In this document: one piece after another, positions 22,070 through 34,104 of the stretch
How the letters are laid out: every line of letters starts with the position of its first letter
Numbering within the stretch: the first letter of the stretch is position 1
From: Physcia stellaris
Lineage: Eukaryota > Ascomycota > Lecanoromycetes > Caliciales > Physciaceae
Direction: 5' to 3'
Assembly (NCBI GenBank): GCA_018902385.1
Contig: JABSSW010000047.1
Span: 186,001-250,000 of the forward strand
Length of the DNA stretch: 64,000 nucleotides
Translations under genes and position numbers: made by a program
The notes under the pieces: generated by a model
Database searches by the model: none
Told to the model about the DNA's origin: nothing
The model's input: the letters and a program-made list of their open reading frames with translations, nothing else

Positions 22070-22844
22070 AAGTTGAGGGGGAGGGAGAAAATAAAAGTGA
22101 ATAGGCGTCGAAAAATGGGGGAGTTGATTGGATTCTCTGTATTTTGTGGGCTCGGGGAAAAGTCATACGCATTTTCGGGGACGGTGTTTGGGAAAAGTTT
22201 TTGGGCCAGAAAAATGTGGCATTCGCATTCGCATCTCAGTTTCAAGTCCGTTCTGGAGAGTGAGGGGGTATATATCGCTCATATACATACGTAAAACGAT
22301 AGGTGAAGGGGGTTGTATATACGGGACAGCCGGAAATAAAAGCTTTGCATCCATTCTATTCGGTACCTGTTTTTCCTCTTTGTGTATCCATGATAGGTAT
22401 TATACAAGCCCCCCTACCTACCTTCCTTCGCATCGAATCAGGGGAAGTAGGAAACAAGGCGACCACGACACGATGGGGTAAGGTAAAGCCAGCTTCAAGA
22501 GAGCCGAGAGACGGGGTACTTTGTCTCCAATTCCAACTTACTTGATTTCCATCGTCAGAGGTTTATACGGTAAGGCAGCGTGTGCGATAACCACCCATAA
22601 ACCCCTTGTCGAGAGTCTTGGTACTGTTATCAAGTTACTGCCAGAAACAAGCATTGATTGGTAGGAGATACTTGTAGATGATATGGCAGACTGCTAAGGG
22701 AGAGCTAAAGTAGAACATGCTAGTCAGATGCAGACAACCTCCGCTGCCCTTTCTTTCTTCCATCGAGTCTCGATGCTCATCGACAAGGTCCCAAAACCCA
22801 AGGGCAGCTAGTAAGCTCGGATAGAGGATGCTAAAGCCACGTAC
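22070..22844. other. Convergent intergenic region
   Basis: About 775 bp between the 3' ends of the PQ-loop and auxilin-like genes. Short open frames only; no repeat or RNA gene recognised. Confidence 0.4.
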
Positions 22845-25779
22845 TCAGAGCCCATTCTCCCGCCGAAACCCATCCCACGCCTCATTCAGCGCCGCGAACA
22901 CGGCCGCACTGATCATCCTCTGCTCCGTCGAAGCGTTAGTCGGTAACTAGGTAATCCCAGCATCAGCACACCAACCCCATGTCCCGCATCAACCATCAAC
23001 AATCAACAATCAACAATCAACAATCACCAGTCACCAGTCAACAAGAATAGAAAGGAAAAAGAAACACACCTTATCAGGATGCACCTTCGCAATCCCCTTC
23101 ATATAAACGACCTTGACCCTCCCCGGCGCAATCAACTCCCCCATCCCAACCCCCTTCCACCCAGCCTCAGCCCAAAGCACAGACTCCAAACTCGCCAACA
23201 GCGCCCTCAGATTCCCCTCCTTGCCCGCGCGCCACGCCTGCACGCGCTCGCCGACGCGATCCGACAGCGCGAATTTTTCGTCGTCCACGCGCTCGGCTTC
23301 GAGGTTCGCGGCCCGGAGGCGGGATACCGCTTCCGTGGACTGCGTGGTCGATGTCCCTGACAAAGCGTCGAGGGCAGATTGTCTGGGGACGGGTTTCGGA
23401 GGCGGGCGTTTCGGTGCTGGGGTGGTCGATTTGGGCTTGGAGGGGTTCGCGGCTTTCTCGCACCGGTTGCGGCCTGCTATGCTCGTTGCTCCGCCTACGT
23501 TGGCTTCGACGCACGTTCGCCACACGGCTGCGGCTTCCGACCAGCGCTCGAGCTGCTCGAGGGCTTCGGCGTGCCGCGTCATGGCTTTGCCCCAGAAAAG
23601 CGACATTTCTTTGGAACCTTCGGAGCCGAGATCGATGGTTTCCGACGCGCCGCGGGAGGGTCCGATTAAGGCCAGAGCGGCGGTTGCGTCTGCGATGGAA
23701 GCTTTGGGGTCGCCTGTCTTGGAATGGGAGAGGGCTCGGTTGGTGAGGATTGGGATTGTGAGGGGGTGGGCTGAGGGGAGGGCGGAAAGGGCGGAGCTGT
23801 AGTGCGTTGTTGCGAGACCGTAGTCGCCGCGCTTGAAAGCTTCGGAGCCTTGGAGTCGAGATGCGTTGGAGGTTTGGAGTACAGTGGGGGATATCGGAGG
23901 AATATTGCGTTTGGGAGCTGGTGGACGGACTGGAGGGGAGGGTCGTGATGTGGTTTGAGGTGTTGATTGCTTGGAAGTTGAGAGTGGTTTCGATGGCTGT
24001 TGGGGTTTTGAGAGAGGTCTAGATGATTCGAAAAGCAGATCAGGTTCGGGGAAGGAGGTTTTGGTGTGGCCTTTTTCCGGCGTGCGGGACTGACATACGC
24101 TTCGGATGACTGCTCCTCGAGAATTTGCCTGTCTAGTCTTGCCTTTGGATTATTATGCTGTTGCTGCGTGAATCGAGGCGGCCGCTGCTCTTGGGTTTTC
24201 ATTCCAAGACGGGTAGCTGGGGATTGCTCTCTTGACGATCCATCGTTCCAATTTGGCACTTGAGGCTTGGGTCGTACGGCAGGCTTTCGAATTGGACGTG
24301 CATCTCGACTTTCAAGCATCAGTGCCTCATCCGTCACGTCTGGTGTGAGTACCGGCTTATCGACGCTAGAGTTATCACCACGGGTGTCATGCTGTGTTTG
24401 GCTACCCCTTCGCCGTGATCCAGATTTCCGGCTTTCTGTCTCTGGCTTTGCCTCTCTCATCCATTTGGGTTGATTGGTGTCGCTGTCAGAATTCAATTCC
24501 GATACAGCTTGATTGAGTTTCATCGTTCCGGTCTTCCACAAGGAGTTGGCTGTCTTAAAAAGATTGTTTCCAATTTCGGTTGCTATTTTAGCTGGATCTT
24601 TCTCGCCGTTCACAGGAGATCTACTGTTCTGGCGACGTACGTCTTGCCTTTGACCATTTTGCCGCTCAGTAGATGTGACTTCATTTCTAGATGCACTGCT
24701 CCGCCTGCGTCCTGCCACAGCTTGTGGTGTGAATCTCTGCTTTGGCTGAGAAGCTTGGCTTTGCCGCGACTCCTGATGAGCTTGGTTGAGCAGCCAGCCA
24801 ACGGCCGCCTGAACGTCGGTGCCCGATTCTGTGCTCTCGAGTGCTTCCCTTGACTTTGTGATTGAAAAGCCCATGTCGACCAGCTCTGCCATAGCTTTGT
24901 CTTGAGGATGAGACACTGTATCGGGTTGAGATTCCTTTGTTGGCTTGTTTGAAGGCTGTGACGAGAACTCCGAGACAGGACGCCCAAGGAGACCTAATAT
25001 ATCGTCTTCTTCATTTTTAACAGGGCCTGACCTACTTGTACTTCGATTTTGGCTCACTTTAGCAACAGACATTCCCAGCCCAAAGGGATCATCATCCAGG
25101 TCATCTTCCTCCACAGGGCGCGGTTCTTGGTAGTTCAAGCCAGAAGAAGAGCTAGGCTGTATACTTGATCTGACAATCGCCGCTGGCTTAGGGTCTTGCG
25201 ACACCGATCTGGAGCCATTGGTCGAAACTGTGAAGCCTGACAACAAATCTTCCTCCTTATTCGTGACAGTGTTTTTTGGGGCCTGGGCCGGCACGTTGAT
25301 ACCAGCAAAAGGCTTATTGATAGTCGCGGAGAGTCTGTGACCACCATACTCTGCTGTGGCTGTATAGCGGGGTGGTGCCGGGATATTGGGGGTTGTCCTT
25401 CCACTACCGAGAGCTTCCAGAAAGGCTCCATCTTGATCTCCGACGGGCGTATCGGTTCTAGGACCTAGCCCTTTCTGTCTTTGAAGTCGTTCTTCTTCCA
25501 ATTTCTTTTGCTGCTCCTGCAATGATAGATTTTGGTTCGGATTTGGAGCATTAAATGACACCAGGTCTGCAAAACTGTCATTGGCGGGAGTGGAGCTGTT
25601 ACTCCTTGGAGCGCTGATAGTTGGGGGCTTTGGCGACACGGAAGCTGGCAAAAAAGCCGGAGTTGATCTTCCAGAGATTGGGGAGTAGGGCGCAATGTAG
25701 GGTAGTAGTTGGCGTTCGTGTTCTTCAGGCCAGATGTTGGCTTGGATGTGTTCCAGTCCAAGCCTGCAAGGTCGTCCAT
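22845..25779 (-). CDS. swa2: Auxilin-like clathrin uncoating factor (Swa2-type: UBA, TPR, J domain), two apparent 1-base frameshifts
   Basis: Cochaperone that recruits Hsp70 to strip clathrin coats from vesicles in the cytosol. Start ATG at 25779 (MDDLAGLDW, typical of fungal orthologs). Exon 1 is 23070-25779 and exon 2 is 22845-22946, joined in phase across an intron containing a (caacaat)n microsatellite. Order: Ser/Pro-rich clathrin-binding N-terminus with DDPFGL-like acidic motifs, and a UBA domain (AMAELVDMGFSITKSREALES to VGWLLNQA). Then a long disordered linker, TPR helices (GSEAFKRGDYGLATTHYSSAL and TNRALSHSKTGDPKASIADATAAL), and a C-terminal J domain with the HPDK motif exactly at the splice junction. 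Frame changes are needed twice: at the C run near 25680-25683 and at one near 24048. Each lacks one base and neither has intron signals. The exons total two bases short of whole codons. Most likely assembly errors. Confidence 0.9.
22985..23042 (+). repeat. Microsatellite, caacaat-type 7-mer, in the last swa2 intron
   Basis: Four or more tandem copies of a seven-base unit (aatcaac phase) followed by a degenerate caccagt pair. It lies within the 22947-23069 intron of the auxilin-like gene. Confidence 0.8.
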
Positions 25780-27269
25780 CTTTCAGTTGCTTGTGTTCAG
25801 CGGATGTCCACAATATCAGTATAGATCAGCCGTGGTAACATTATGTGAAAGCAGCGAAGTGATCACTGGACTACTTCAACTGCTCCTACCCTCGTACCTA
25901 TTTCGGCGAGGAATGCCAAGAGATATATGTCACCAGCCACCGCACGCCACAGCAAAGGCTTGGCGTCGAGAAGCTATTGGGCAGATTGGAATTGAATGAA
26001 GTCAGATAGAACATATCAGCGTCTATGATACTCTCCAGTTCTAATGTAGCTTCCGACGTCACCTGCCTTCCGGGGACTGCGGAAGATGGTGTTTACCGTC
26101 ATCTCATCATCTGTCCCGACAGTCGCAAGTGTCCTGATGAGGAAACTCATTACCGTTGCACAAAATTATTAACAATTGCCGTGATGATCACGTAGGAATA
26201 TCCCCCACGTCTGAATGCAAATAAGTCAAGTTAGCGAGCTGCAGATAATAGAAACTTTCGTATCCCTGATGTTCTCCTTTTCGACGAATACCAATACGCC
26301 AAGAGAAAGTAAAAGCCCCACGATTGAGTTCGTCGATTATCCCGACGTTCCGCAGCCGATGGGACGGTTAGAGTAGTGGGTAGTGGCGGGCCCAAAGCAG
26401 TGGAGTCGAGACAGGAGTAAGAAGTGATTGGTGGTCATCAATCCTTCACCCGTCTCGACTCTGAACAGATCAGGAATACTTGATCGCTCACGTTGTTTTT
26501 CCACCTGATAGTCGGCTATCAAACCTATCATGCAGTGGTCGAAGAAGCTATCCACTACTCGAGACTTGAGAGAGCCCGACTCCCCAGCATTGCGACCATC
26601 AAGAGACGGTATGTACTTAGGCCATAACAAGCTTCCCTCCTGCGCCGTGCATTAGTGACCACCGTTATCAATGTCAACCAAGGTTCGGCAAGGCGGCCGT
26701 GACAAATCATGGTGGGATTCCAATATTGTTATGAGACCATTGGTAGATATCCGATATGTCTTTGAGCTGCAGCGACACAGCGAGTCTCATGGTAAGCCAA
26801 TGAAGCCTCTTGTGCTCTGAGCGGGTGAGATATCCCCGAGAGGCTTTCCACGGGTTGGCGAGACGGGATTCCTCCACGCACTTGACTAAATTAATTCGCC
26901 TTCCCGCCGTTTAGCCTCCGAGTGCACCATGTGTTTTGATTTCCGGTCCAGTGAAAAGGTTGGGACGCCGCAGTGGGTAAAGGGGACCCCTGTGTTACCA
27001 TTCCGGGTACCTTGCAGATTTGCCTCGCCGGCCCAACCCTTCAGAGACTGAGCGTTTTTTCGCCGTTGAACAAAAAGGCGTGGGCATCCGAGCGCTGAGT
27101 CTCTCAGTGCTCATTGTTCCCTCTCTCCAGGAATCTGGGAGTGAAAGTACCGCTATCATTGTGTTGACGGATCGCTGTTGGTGGCATTGGACGTTAGATC
27201 TGCACCCCACGCGCAAAGGTGCATGATTCGAGTCGCCCCCACCACTCCCAACAACTCGGTTACCACGTC
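25780..27269. other. Divergent intergenic region (swa2 / URC4)
   Basis: About 1.5 kb, the largest gene-free stretch outside the transposon block. Several short frames exist, none with recognisable protein content. Composition is ordinary. It would carry both promoters. Confidence 0.45.
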
Positions 27270-28924
27270 ATGGGCCTGTTCAATCGGAAAAGCACAGGCA
27301 GAATAAAGACCAATAATGGAGACTCGAGCAGTGTGGCCAACAGCGCAAGCTCGCTCAAATCCCCTCTTTCCAAAGGCAACACCAACGGCTTCTCTTTCGC
27401 TTCGGCTTCTATGGCCGACATTACCCTCCCAGGACCTCCAGATCCTGCCCTAGACCCAGCTGCTTACCTACGGAGTATCTACGCTGTGAGACAGCGATCG
27501 AGGTACATCATCGTCAACGCAAAACGAGATCAGCTATCCCACTTTGATGTCGACTTCGGCAAATGGAAGGAGACAGCAGCTTATGTAGTCTCCATCATCA
27601 AGGTCTGCCAATACTGTACCCTGTACCTGAGGAGCTTGAACTGATATTTCTACAACAGCGAGACTATGCACCCGACTACCACAAAATTCCTCCACATGGC
27701 CGATGGCAGCACTTCGAAGCTGGAGGTCGACCCCGCGTAGATCAACTACTCGCCGCATGGCCCTCCTCGGTCGATAACCAGGAGCGAGCACGCCGGTTAA
27801 TAGACTTGTTCCTCGTCTCAGTATTGCTGGATGCTGGTGCAGGCACGAGGTGGTCTTACAAATCTAAAGAGTCTGGTAAGGTCTACAAGAGGAGTGAAGG
27901 TCTAGCCATAGCGAGTTTGGAGATGTTCAAGGCTGGCTATTTCAGTAGTGACTCGCATGAACCTTGTCAGGTTGACAGCGCAGGTCTGAAGAAGCTCACT
28001 ACACAACAACTAGGCAAAGGATTACAAGTCTCCGAGGCGAACCCAATCATGGGTCTTGAGGGAAGAGCCAGTCTACTATATAAACTTGGGGACGCCTTGC
28101 AGAATAAGGCCCTCTTTGGACTGAATGGTCGACCAGGCCATATGTTAGGTATGTGGCGCTTCGAACAGATATATGAGGGCAGTGTTGACGTTTCTCAGAC
28201 TACCTTCTTTCCCACCCATCCACCCAAGCTTCTTCCGTGCCCATCATTACCGTGCCCACTCTCTGGGCCGTGCTCATCAACGGTCTTGCTAGTATCTGGC
28301 CGGCATCACGGACACAAATTGACGGAGTAGCCATTGGCGACGCCTGGCCTTGCTCGTCAATGCCGGCCTCACCTCCCGGTCAGCCATGGGAGAACATTGT
28401 ACCCTTTCACAAATTAACCCAATGGCTATGCTACTCGCTTATGGTGCCTATGACGAAGCTATTGAACATTCAGTTTGCAGGCACTGAACTTCTGACTGGG
28501 TTACCGGAATATCGAAACGGGGGGCTTTTCGTTGACACTGGATTACTGACACTTAAGGAACACGACAAAGAGAGAGGTATAGCGGCTTTCAAGAACAATG
28601 CGATGGTCAAAGGGCAACCGAGTATGGAGGTCGTCCCCCTGTTCACTACAGATGACGACGTGATTGTGGAGTGGCGCGCGGTCACTGTAGGATTGTTAGA
28701 TGACTTGCTGGTCGAAGTCAACAGGCTACTTGGCCTTCAGGATCCAAACATGTTGACGTTGGCGCAGATGCTCGAGGCAGGGAGCTGGAAGGTAAAAGCT
28801 CAAATGGTGGCCTAATTGCAACAAGGCTAACAGTCGTCAGGGTGGTCGAGAACTTGCAGAAGTTTCAAGACCGAATACCAAGGAGCCGCCCATCATGATT
28901 TTATCCGATGGTACTGTTTTGTAG
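27270..28924 (+). CDS. urc4: URC4, uracil catabolism protein 4 (DUF1688 family)
   Basis: Protein of the URC pyrimidine-degradation pathway, in which some fungi use uracil or uridine as nitrogen source; the exact reaction of Urc4 is not settled. Four exons, 27270-27602, 27659-28148, 28199-28791 and 28841-28924, all with GT-AG ends and in phase, give 499 residues, the normal length for DUF1688. Conserved stretches visible: DPAAYLRSIYAVRQRS, the GRWQHFEAGGRPRVDQLL block, GLEGRASLLYKLGDAL, and the C-terminal VPFHKLTQWLCYSLMVP with GLPEYRNGGLFVDTG. The last exon adds the family-typical tail GGRELAEVSRP to MILSDGTVL. The start at 27270 (MGLFNRKS) is the first ATG in frame. URC1 (the GTP-cyclohydrolase-like partner), clustered with URC4 in some yeasts, is not in this window. 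Confidence 0.92.
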
Positions 28925-29681
28925 GGCTTCATGCTTCTTCAATTTGGGAATGTTTCCGTCAATGAACATCAGCAACTCTTTTTATTTGGAGGTACGCCCA
29001 TCGACCATGGCTGATCATTAGAAACAGCTCTAGGACTAGATCTCTTCTTGTTGACACTAGGGAACTTACTGCGAAGGTTACGATATCGCATGCATTGGTC
29101 ATGGACGAGAATATGGGAACAGGATCGGGGTGGGCATTTGCGTTTTTTGGAAGCATGAAGCCTCGCTTTCATTTCCATGAGGTGTAAATATTACTTCAAG
29201 CATTTCATTGATTTTATTGTATGTATGAAGTAAATACTGGGATTTTGATGCCTTCATGCAACTGCAATTCCCAGGTTTGGCTAAAAGTAAACGGTGTTTC
29301 TGGGGTTTGAAACATCTTGAACGATCTGAACCTGATTTATTGCAGAAGTCGCCGTCGAAAACGCCACGCAAGGCCCTACTTTGAGTATCCATTGGTTGGG
29401 TGTTTTCGATCAAGCAAGATGTCTTGGCGTCTTGGCGTCGTTTGAATGCGTCGGCCCGCTTTTCGACAATTCTCCAACCAATTTCGGTGGTGACAGGTAC
29501 CTTCTCAGGGAATATATCTGATATTCTCAGCGCAGGTACTACGATTTTGGAAGCTCGATAGACGTGGAAAGAGAGGTGTAATCGCAGAGCATTTCCCTGA
29601 AGCACACCATGAATTGTTGAGACTTGAGAGAAGCTAAATCCACCCCGTTGACCATTTGCAAAATCGCTTCGACCAACGGTG
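28925..29681. other. Intergenic region
   Basis: About 760 bp between co-directional URC4 and gtr1. A long minus-strand frame here runs into gtr1 antisense and is a shadow. No supported feature. Confidence 0.4.
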
Positions 29682-30790
29682 ATGGAGAAATTCAAGCAAA
29701 AGACTGAAAAGAAGAAGGTCCTGCTTATGGGCCGAAGCGGAGCCGGCAAATCGTCGATGAGAAGCATCATATTCAGTAATTACGTTGCCAAAGATGTCCG
29801 ACGCTTACCTACCACTATGGGAGTCGAAAGCAGTTCCTTCAAATTCCTTGGTAATTTGATGCTCAATATTTGGGATTGTGGGGGTAAAGCTCGGAATCTA
29901 CCAACTTCTCTTACCGATGTTGATTGTTATCTAGGCAAGGTGCCTACGTTGAAAGCTATCTCCACGACCCAGCAGAACGGACCAGAGTCTTCACTGGCGT
30001 CGGTGTGTTGATCTATGTCTTTGATGTCGAGTCACGGGAGTTTGATACCGAGGACCGGAATGCAAGAGATCTCGTGACATATTCCGCCATCGTCAAAGCA
30101 TTAGCGGAGAATTCACCTCAAGCTCGCGTCTTCGCTTTGGTGCATAAGATGGATCTTGTACAAGCGGACTTCAGGGAGCAAGTGCTCAAAGACAAGACAT
30201 CTGCTATCCGGGAGCGTAGTGGTCGATTTCAGCGTACGATTCACACTTACGGTACAAGTATCTGGGATCAGACGCTTTACAAGGCTTGGGGCATGATAGT
30301 CCACAGCCTGATCCCGAACCTGGATGTCATAGAAGGTATACTGTCCGACTTGGCAGATATCACTGAAGCAGAAGAGATCATTCTCTTTGAGAGGACTACC
30401 TTTCTTACAGTCACTTCGGTGAAGTCTAAAGTTGGGGGAAAGAATCCATATGAAGATCGGTTTGAGAGATTATCAAACATCATTAAAACGTTCAAGAGCT
30501 CCATAGCGTACGCCTCCTTCTGCGATCATCAATTGAATCTGTACTGACGTAGATATAGAACATTTACTGGCTCTTCAACGTCATCACATCAATTTGGCGA
30601 ATTTTACATCAAGACAACACGCTTCAATTTAATCATTGCTATGTTAACAAACAACACTTATGCACTAATAGCGCTACCGCCTGGAGAGGCAGAGCTGCAA
30701 TGTACCAGGCTTAATCTTTTCTCGGCAAGAGACCAATTCGCGCAACTTGCGGGATTCTCGGATGATGGGCGCAAAACAGTGGATGGTTAA
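29682..30790 (+). CDS. gtr1: Rag-family GTPase Gtr1 (EGO/Ragulator-TORC1), apparent 1-base frameshift at exon 1/2
   Basis: Small GTPase of the vacuolar EGO complex; with Gtr2 it signals amino-acid sufficiency to TORC1. Exons 29682-29883, 29935-30507 and 30559-30790. P-loop [15 protein letters not shown] near residues 16-30 (the Ser-Met after GKS is typical of Gtr1/RagA), switch region with TTMGVESS, and the G3 motif WDCGG ending exon 1. Guanine-specificity motif HKMDLV is in exon 2. The C-terminal roadblock-like dimerisation domain ends with [27 protein letters not shown]. Intron 3 (30508-30558) joins in phase. Across intron 1 the family-expected [12 protein letters not shown] needs one more G: exon 1 ends in a run of five G overlapping the donor, and the exons sum to one base short. 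I treat this as an assembly undercall. ATG at 29682; a GTG just before is not the start. Confidence 0.9.
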
Positions 30791-31468
30791 GGACTCGCAG
30801 TGCATTATATTGCATTGATCATCTCGCGACGACGTTACTGGATTATCGCAAATGAAAGCCATCATCTGCGTTTGGCTAGGACGAACAGAAGAACAATGAG
30901 AGAAAGCCACCAAATACATCGTCGCCCTTGGAGGGATCCATCAAAGCAGTGACCTCCTTTACCGTCTTGGGTCCAAACTCATACCAAATCACTCATCTCG
31001 AGTCTTGTGAGAAGCATCGAAGTGGGTTGGCTCAAGAGCAATACTAATACTTCAGTGATCCCTACCAATGCCTAGGTCGGCTTCCCAATGGTACTTCACA
31101 GCTCCTGCAGTTGCCAGTATCGCTATCGTCGCCTACCCCTAGCGTCCGGGGTCAAGTGTGTCTTGACTTGCTGTATTCAGGTCAATATATGTACGGCAGT
31201 AAAGTTTAGCGTCAGCTAAGCTGTAGTGACCATATGTTCAAAGCTTCCTGACCGAAGCTATATCAAATAAGAAGCTTATAAGACGAGTGACTCATCCATA
31301 AATGCTTCGGAACGGGGAGTTTACAGGACTGAGATGACCTTAACTTCAGTATATATATCTGGATACATACAGTTCGGAGAATCGAAGTGCCGAACGAAAC
31401 GCTCCCTAGGGCTATCGCTATCAGGCGAGCTTGACGCATATGAACCCCCAGCTTTTCACACGAAGTTC
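30791..31468. other. Convergent intergenic region
   Basis: About 680 bp, ordinary composition, with no supported gene or repeat. Lies between gtr1 and the minus-strand hypothetical gene. Confidence 0.4.
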
Positions 31469-32212
31469 CTATGCTATCCCATGAAAGGAATTCACCCCAG
31501 CCATCTCTACGACTTCTCCGAATCCAGCCATCGCTTCATCCTCCTCTCCACTGATCATCGCATCGCCAGAACCCGCAACGGAATAGTAATTTTGCGGTGG
31601 ATCCCATTCCACAGCCAAGCGCGGTGGCAATGTCGTCGCCTCAAAAGCTCGCGGCCCCAACTCCGCGGTTTCAAGAAATAGACCCGATGCTGGACCCTTA
31701 GATTCAGGTACTCGCGCTACCTCCGGAGGCGAAGCTGAGCTACAGAAATGAGAAAGTTGCTGCTGAGCTTGCGGCATATCCACAAGCTCATACGGACTCT
31801 CATCAACCACTCGAGTCACCCACACCCCATCTACCAGCTCCGATACAGTCCTCGGCTTGCAGATGCCCGCTTGGGCCTGCTGCTGTGCGACTCTCTGGTA
31901 CTGCCCGTATCGTTGCCCGGCGGCCGCATATTGAGCCTGGGAAACCCGCGCCTCTCTCAGGCCCTGAGAGACCTGTTGTGGCCGGTAAGAAGAGTGCTGG
32001 CGCGATGAGTAATCTGGGAACTGTTGCGCCTGTTGCATCTGTTGCATCCGTGCTAGTTTGCGCACACCGCACGGGCGCTGCGCGGGGAATCTGAGGGGCG
32101 GTTTCTCATCTCGGGCGCCTTCCACGTTCGAATTGCGCAGTATCGGTACGTGGCTCGGGGTTCGTCCAAGCTTCGGCGCGTAAATTTCTATGCTCTTGCC
32201 CTGTACTTGCAT
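31469..32212 (-). CDS. Hypothetical Gln/Ser-rich protein next to the transposon block
   Basis: Open frame of about 247 residues from the ATG at 32212 (the frame continues five codons further 5' without ATG). The N-terminal part is Arg/Pro rich (RTPSHVPILRNSN, FPAQRPCGVRKLAR), followed by a Gln/Ala/Tyr-rich stretch (MQQMQQAQQ to YGQYQRVAQQQAQAG). A more ordered segment follows (RTVSELVDGVWVTRVVDESPYELVDMPQ), then an acidic C-terminus. An additional 5' exon upstream (up to about 32421) is possible, because another open frame ends at a GT-containing position there, but I cannot prove the splice. I do not recognise the family. Codon composition is like the flanking genes and unlike the adjacent AT-rich DNA, so it belongs to the host part of the window. 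Confidence 0.5.
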   Translation of the reverse strand: MQVQGKSIEIYAPKLGRTPSHVPILRNSNVEGARDEKPPLRFPAQRPCGVRKLARMQQMQQAQQFPDYSSRQHSSYRPQQVSQGLREARVSQAQYAAAGQRYGQYQRVAQQQAQAGICKPRTVSELVDGVWVTRVVDESPYELVDMPQAQQQLSHFCSSASPPEVARVPESKGPASGLFLETAELGPRAFEATTLPPRLAVEWDPPQNYYSVAGSGDAMISGEEDEAMAGFGEVVEMAGVNSFHGIA

Positions 32213-32614
32213 CTCTCCGACTCTCACGATGAATACTTTTGGTTACTGGTCGAATCGGTCTCTCGAAAGACAAGATGTCTAATCGCTTGGATCGAATAAT
32301 ACTCTTGGTCTCCGTGGAGGACGAAAATCAATCTTTCTTGCACTGCGGCAATTTGCGATTTGGAATACACCCAAGAAGACCAAATAAACCTGATCATCGA
32401 CCTACACAAAACACATCTCAATTAAACGGATCGCTTCGTGATCTCTTTTCCGGCCGCACTAGATTACCAATACTAGAAGAAATGAGCTGGGGATTTTGCA
32501 GCATATATCGAACTCAAGAAGGGGCAGTGCAATTGTCGTCCGAGAGTCTGGATGGTTCGGGAAAAGCGTCTAGGGTTGAGGCTGATGTGCTTACCTCCGT
32601 GCCTCCCAAAAGGA

Positions 32615-32800
32615 GTACACTCGGGTGCAGAAAGCTGTAGAATCCTTGGCATCGAAAAGTTTTAATTTTCCCTCTCCCCCGCGAACATCATGAAGCTCCA
32701 ATTTTGTCAAGGAAGCCATTATCCGCACGTGCGATCCGTATTTGCACGTGCCAAGACTCCCCGGATCGCGCTTTCGGTAAGGCAGAATCCTGAACATCTT
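32615..32800. repeat. Left inverted end of the MULE, not mutated
   Basis: Outer part 32615-32680 matches 60490-60554 in reverse. The subterminal part 32697-32800 (containing CCGCACGTGCGATCCG) matches the mutated right copy at about 60160-60260. Base composition is normal here and turns AT-rich from about 32830. Confidence 0.8.
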
Positions 32801-33548
32801 ATCTTACATCTTTCGATCTTTGAAGACATCGAATCTTCATTTTTTTCATCTTCTTCATTTACTGCTTTACAAGTCTTGCAAATGACGACGTTTTTCATAG
32901 CGATCAATGCGTTTTTCATTGTTAACGAATATGAATTTTTCACGTCGTTGAACGCGTTGTTGTCGTCTTTTTTGAAAAAAACATGATTTTTCAATCAGAT
33001 GATCATTGCAAAAATCAATAAAATCGTCAAATCATTCGATTACGTTCTCGTTACAAAAACTTTCGAAAATCGTTTTTGAAAGTGAAAAATAAAATTACTT
33101 TACAATGCAATAAAAGAAAAAAGTTTCGCAATAAAAAAAATTCACAAATCAAATTTGAAATCGAATTCAAACGTGTTCAATGTTTTTTCAAAATCAATTT
33201 GCGACTTGACGAAAATATTAACATGTGAAATTTTATCGAAATTCTGAATGACGAACATAATCATGTTGACGATATTGAAAAATTCATGTTTATACACGTT
33301 CGAATCGTCATGATTGACGAAATTAAAAAAATATCAAATTCAAATTCGATATTTTCGTTACATTTTCAGAAATTTTCATTTTCATTCAAAAAAAATACGA
33401 TCACGATTCGAATAATTCGTTGCTCGAAATACAAAATATTTTCAATTACATAACGAAATTGAAAATTCAACGTTTGAACAATAAAATTTTCATTCAAATT
33501 TTCAATTTGAAATTACAAAATGATTTTGATTGATTCGTTAAAATTGAA

Positions 33549-33824
33549 TTGAATTTCGAATCACAAAAAATGAAACTTTTATTTTTTTGCAACAAATCAT
33601 CGAAAAAAATGTTGTTACATAATGAAAAAATTTTCATCGTGAATTGTATTTACAAAACGAATCGTTATCACATGTTTTTGATTGTATTTACAGAAATCAT
33701 TTGCTTGAACATTTTTTTTTATGTCGACATGTGTTTCATGAAGAAAAAAAAAACGAAAAATTATTGTCGATTTATTCGATTCATTAAGAAATTGTATCAA
33801 AAATTGAACATATTTTTATTTTAA
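33549..33824 (+). pseudogene. MULE transposase fragment (catalytic region)
   Basis: 91-codon open frame in mutated DNA. The segment IFIVNCIYKTNRYHMFLIVFT followed by ICLNIFFYVDMCFM and an FIKKLY helix has the order seen in MULE/FAR1-type transposases after their first catalytic Asp (normally within DCTYKTN). Here that residue is Asn. The gene is inactive and is split further downstream by the inserted LTR elements. Confidence 0.6.
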
Positions 33825-33909
33825 ATTTGATTGTCGAATGAAAAATCAAATATTTTTATTGCAATTGCTAAAAAAATTTCGTTTTCGATTTTACATTTTT
33901 TATGTTGTT

Positions 33910-34104
33910 TGTGAAATGTCATGCATTGATATGATATTAATACATAATTACACGAAAATATCGAAATGAAAAACAAATACATGAAAATTTGCAAAAACAT
34001 ATGTAAAAAATTTGATCATAAACGAATTTCGATTTTGTCATTCGATGTGATAAAATAAAAATGTTAATTTTGTCAAATGTTGAATTCGATACACGTTCGT
34101 CACA
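33910..34104. repeat. LTR of element A, left copy
   Basis: 195 bp, TGTGAAATG ... CGTCACA. Direct repeat of 51792-51985 with the duplication TTGTT just outside. Confidence 0.92.

Noticed and set aside
29099-29770. 223-codon minus frame
   Set aside because: Extends into the gtr1 coding region in antisense and shows no conserved motif.
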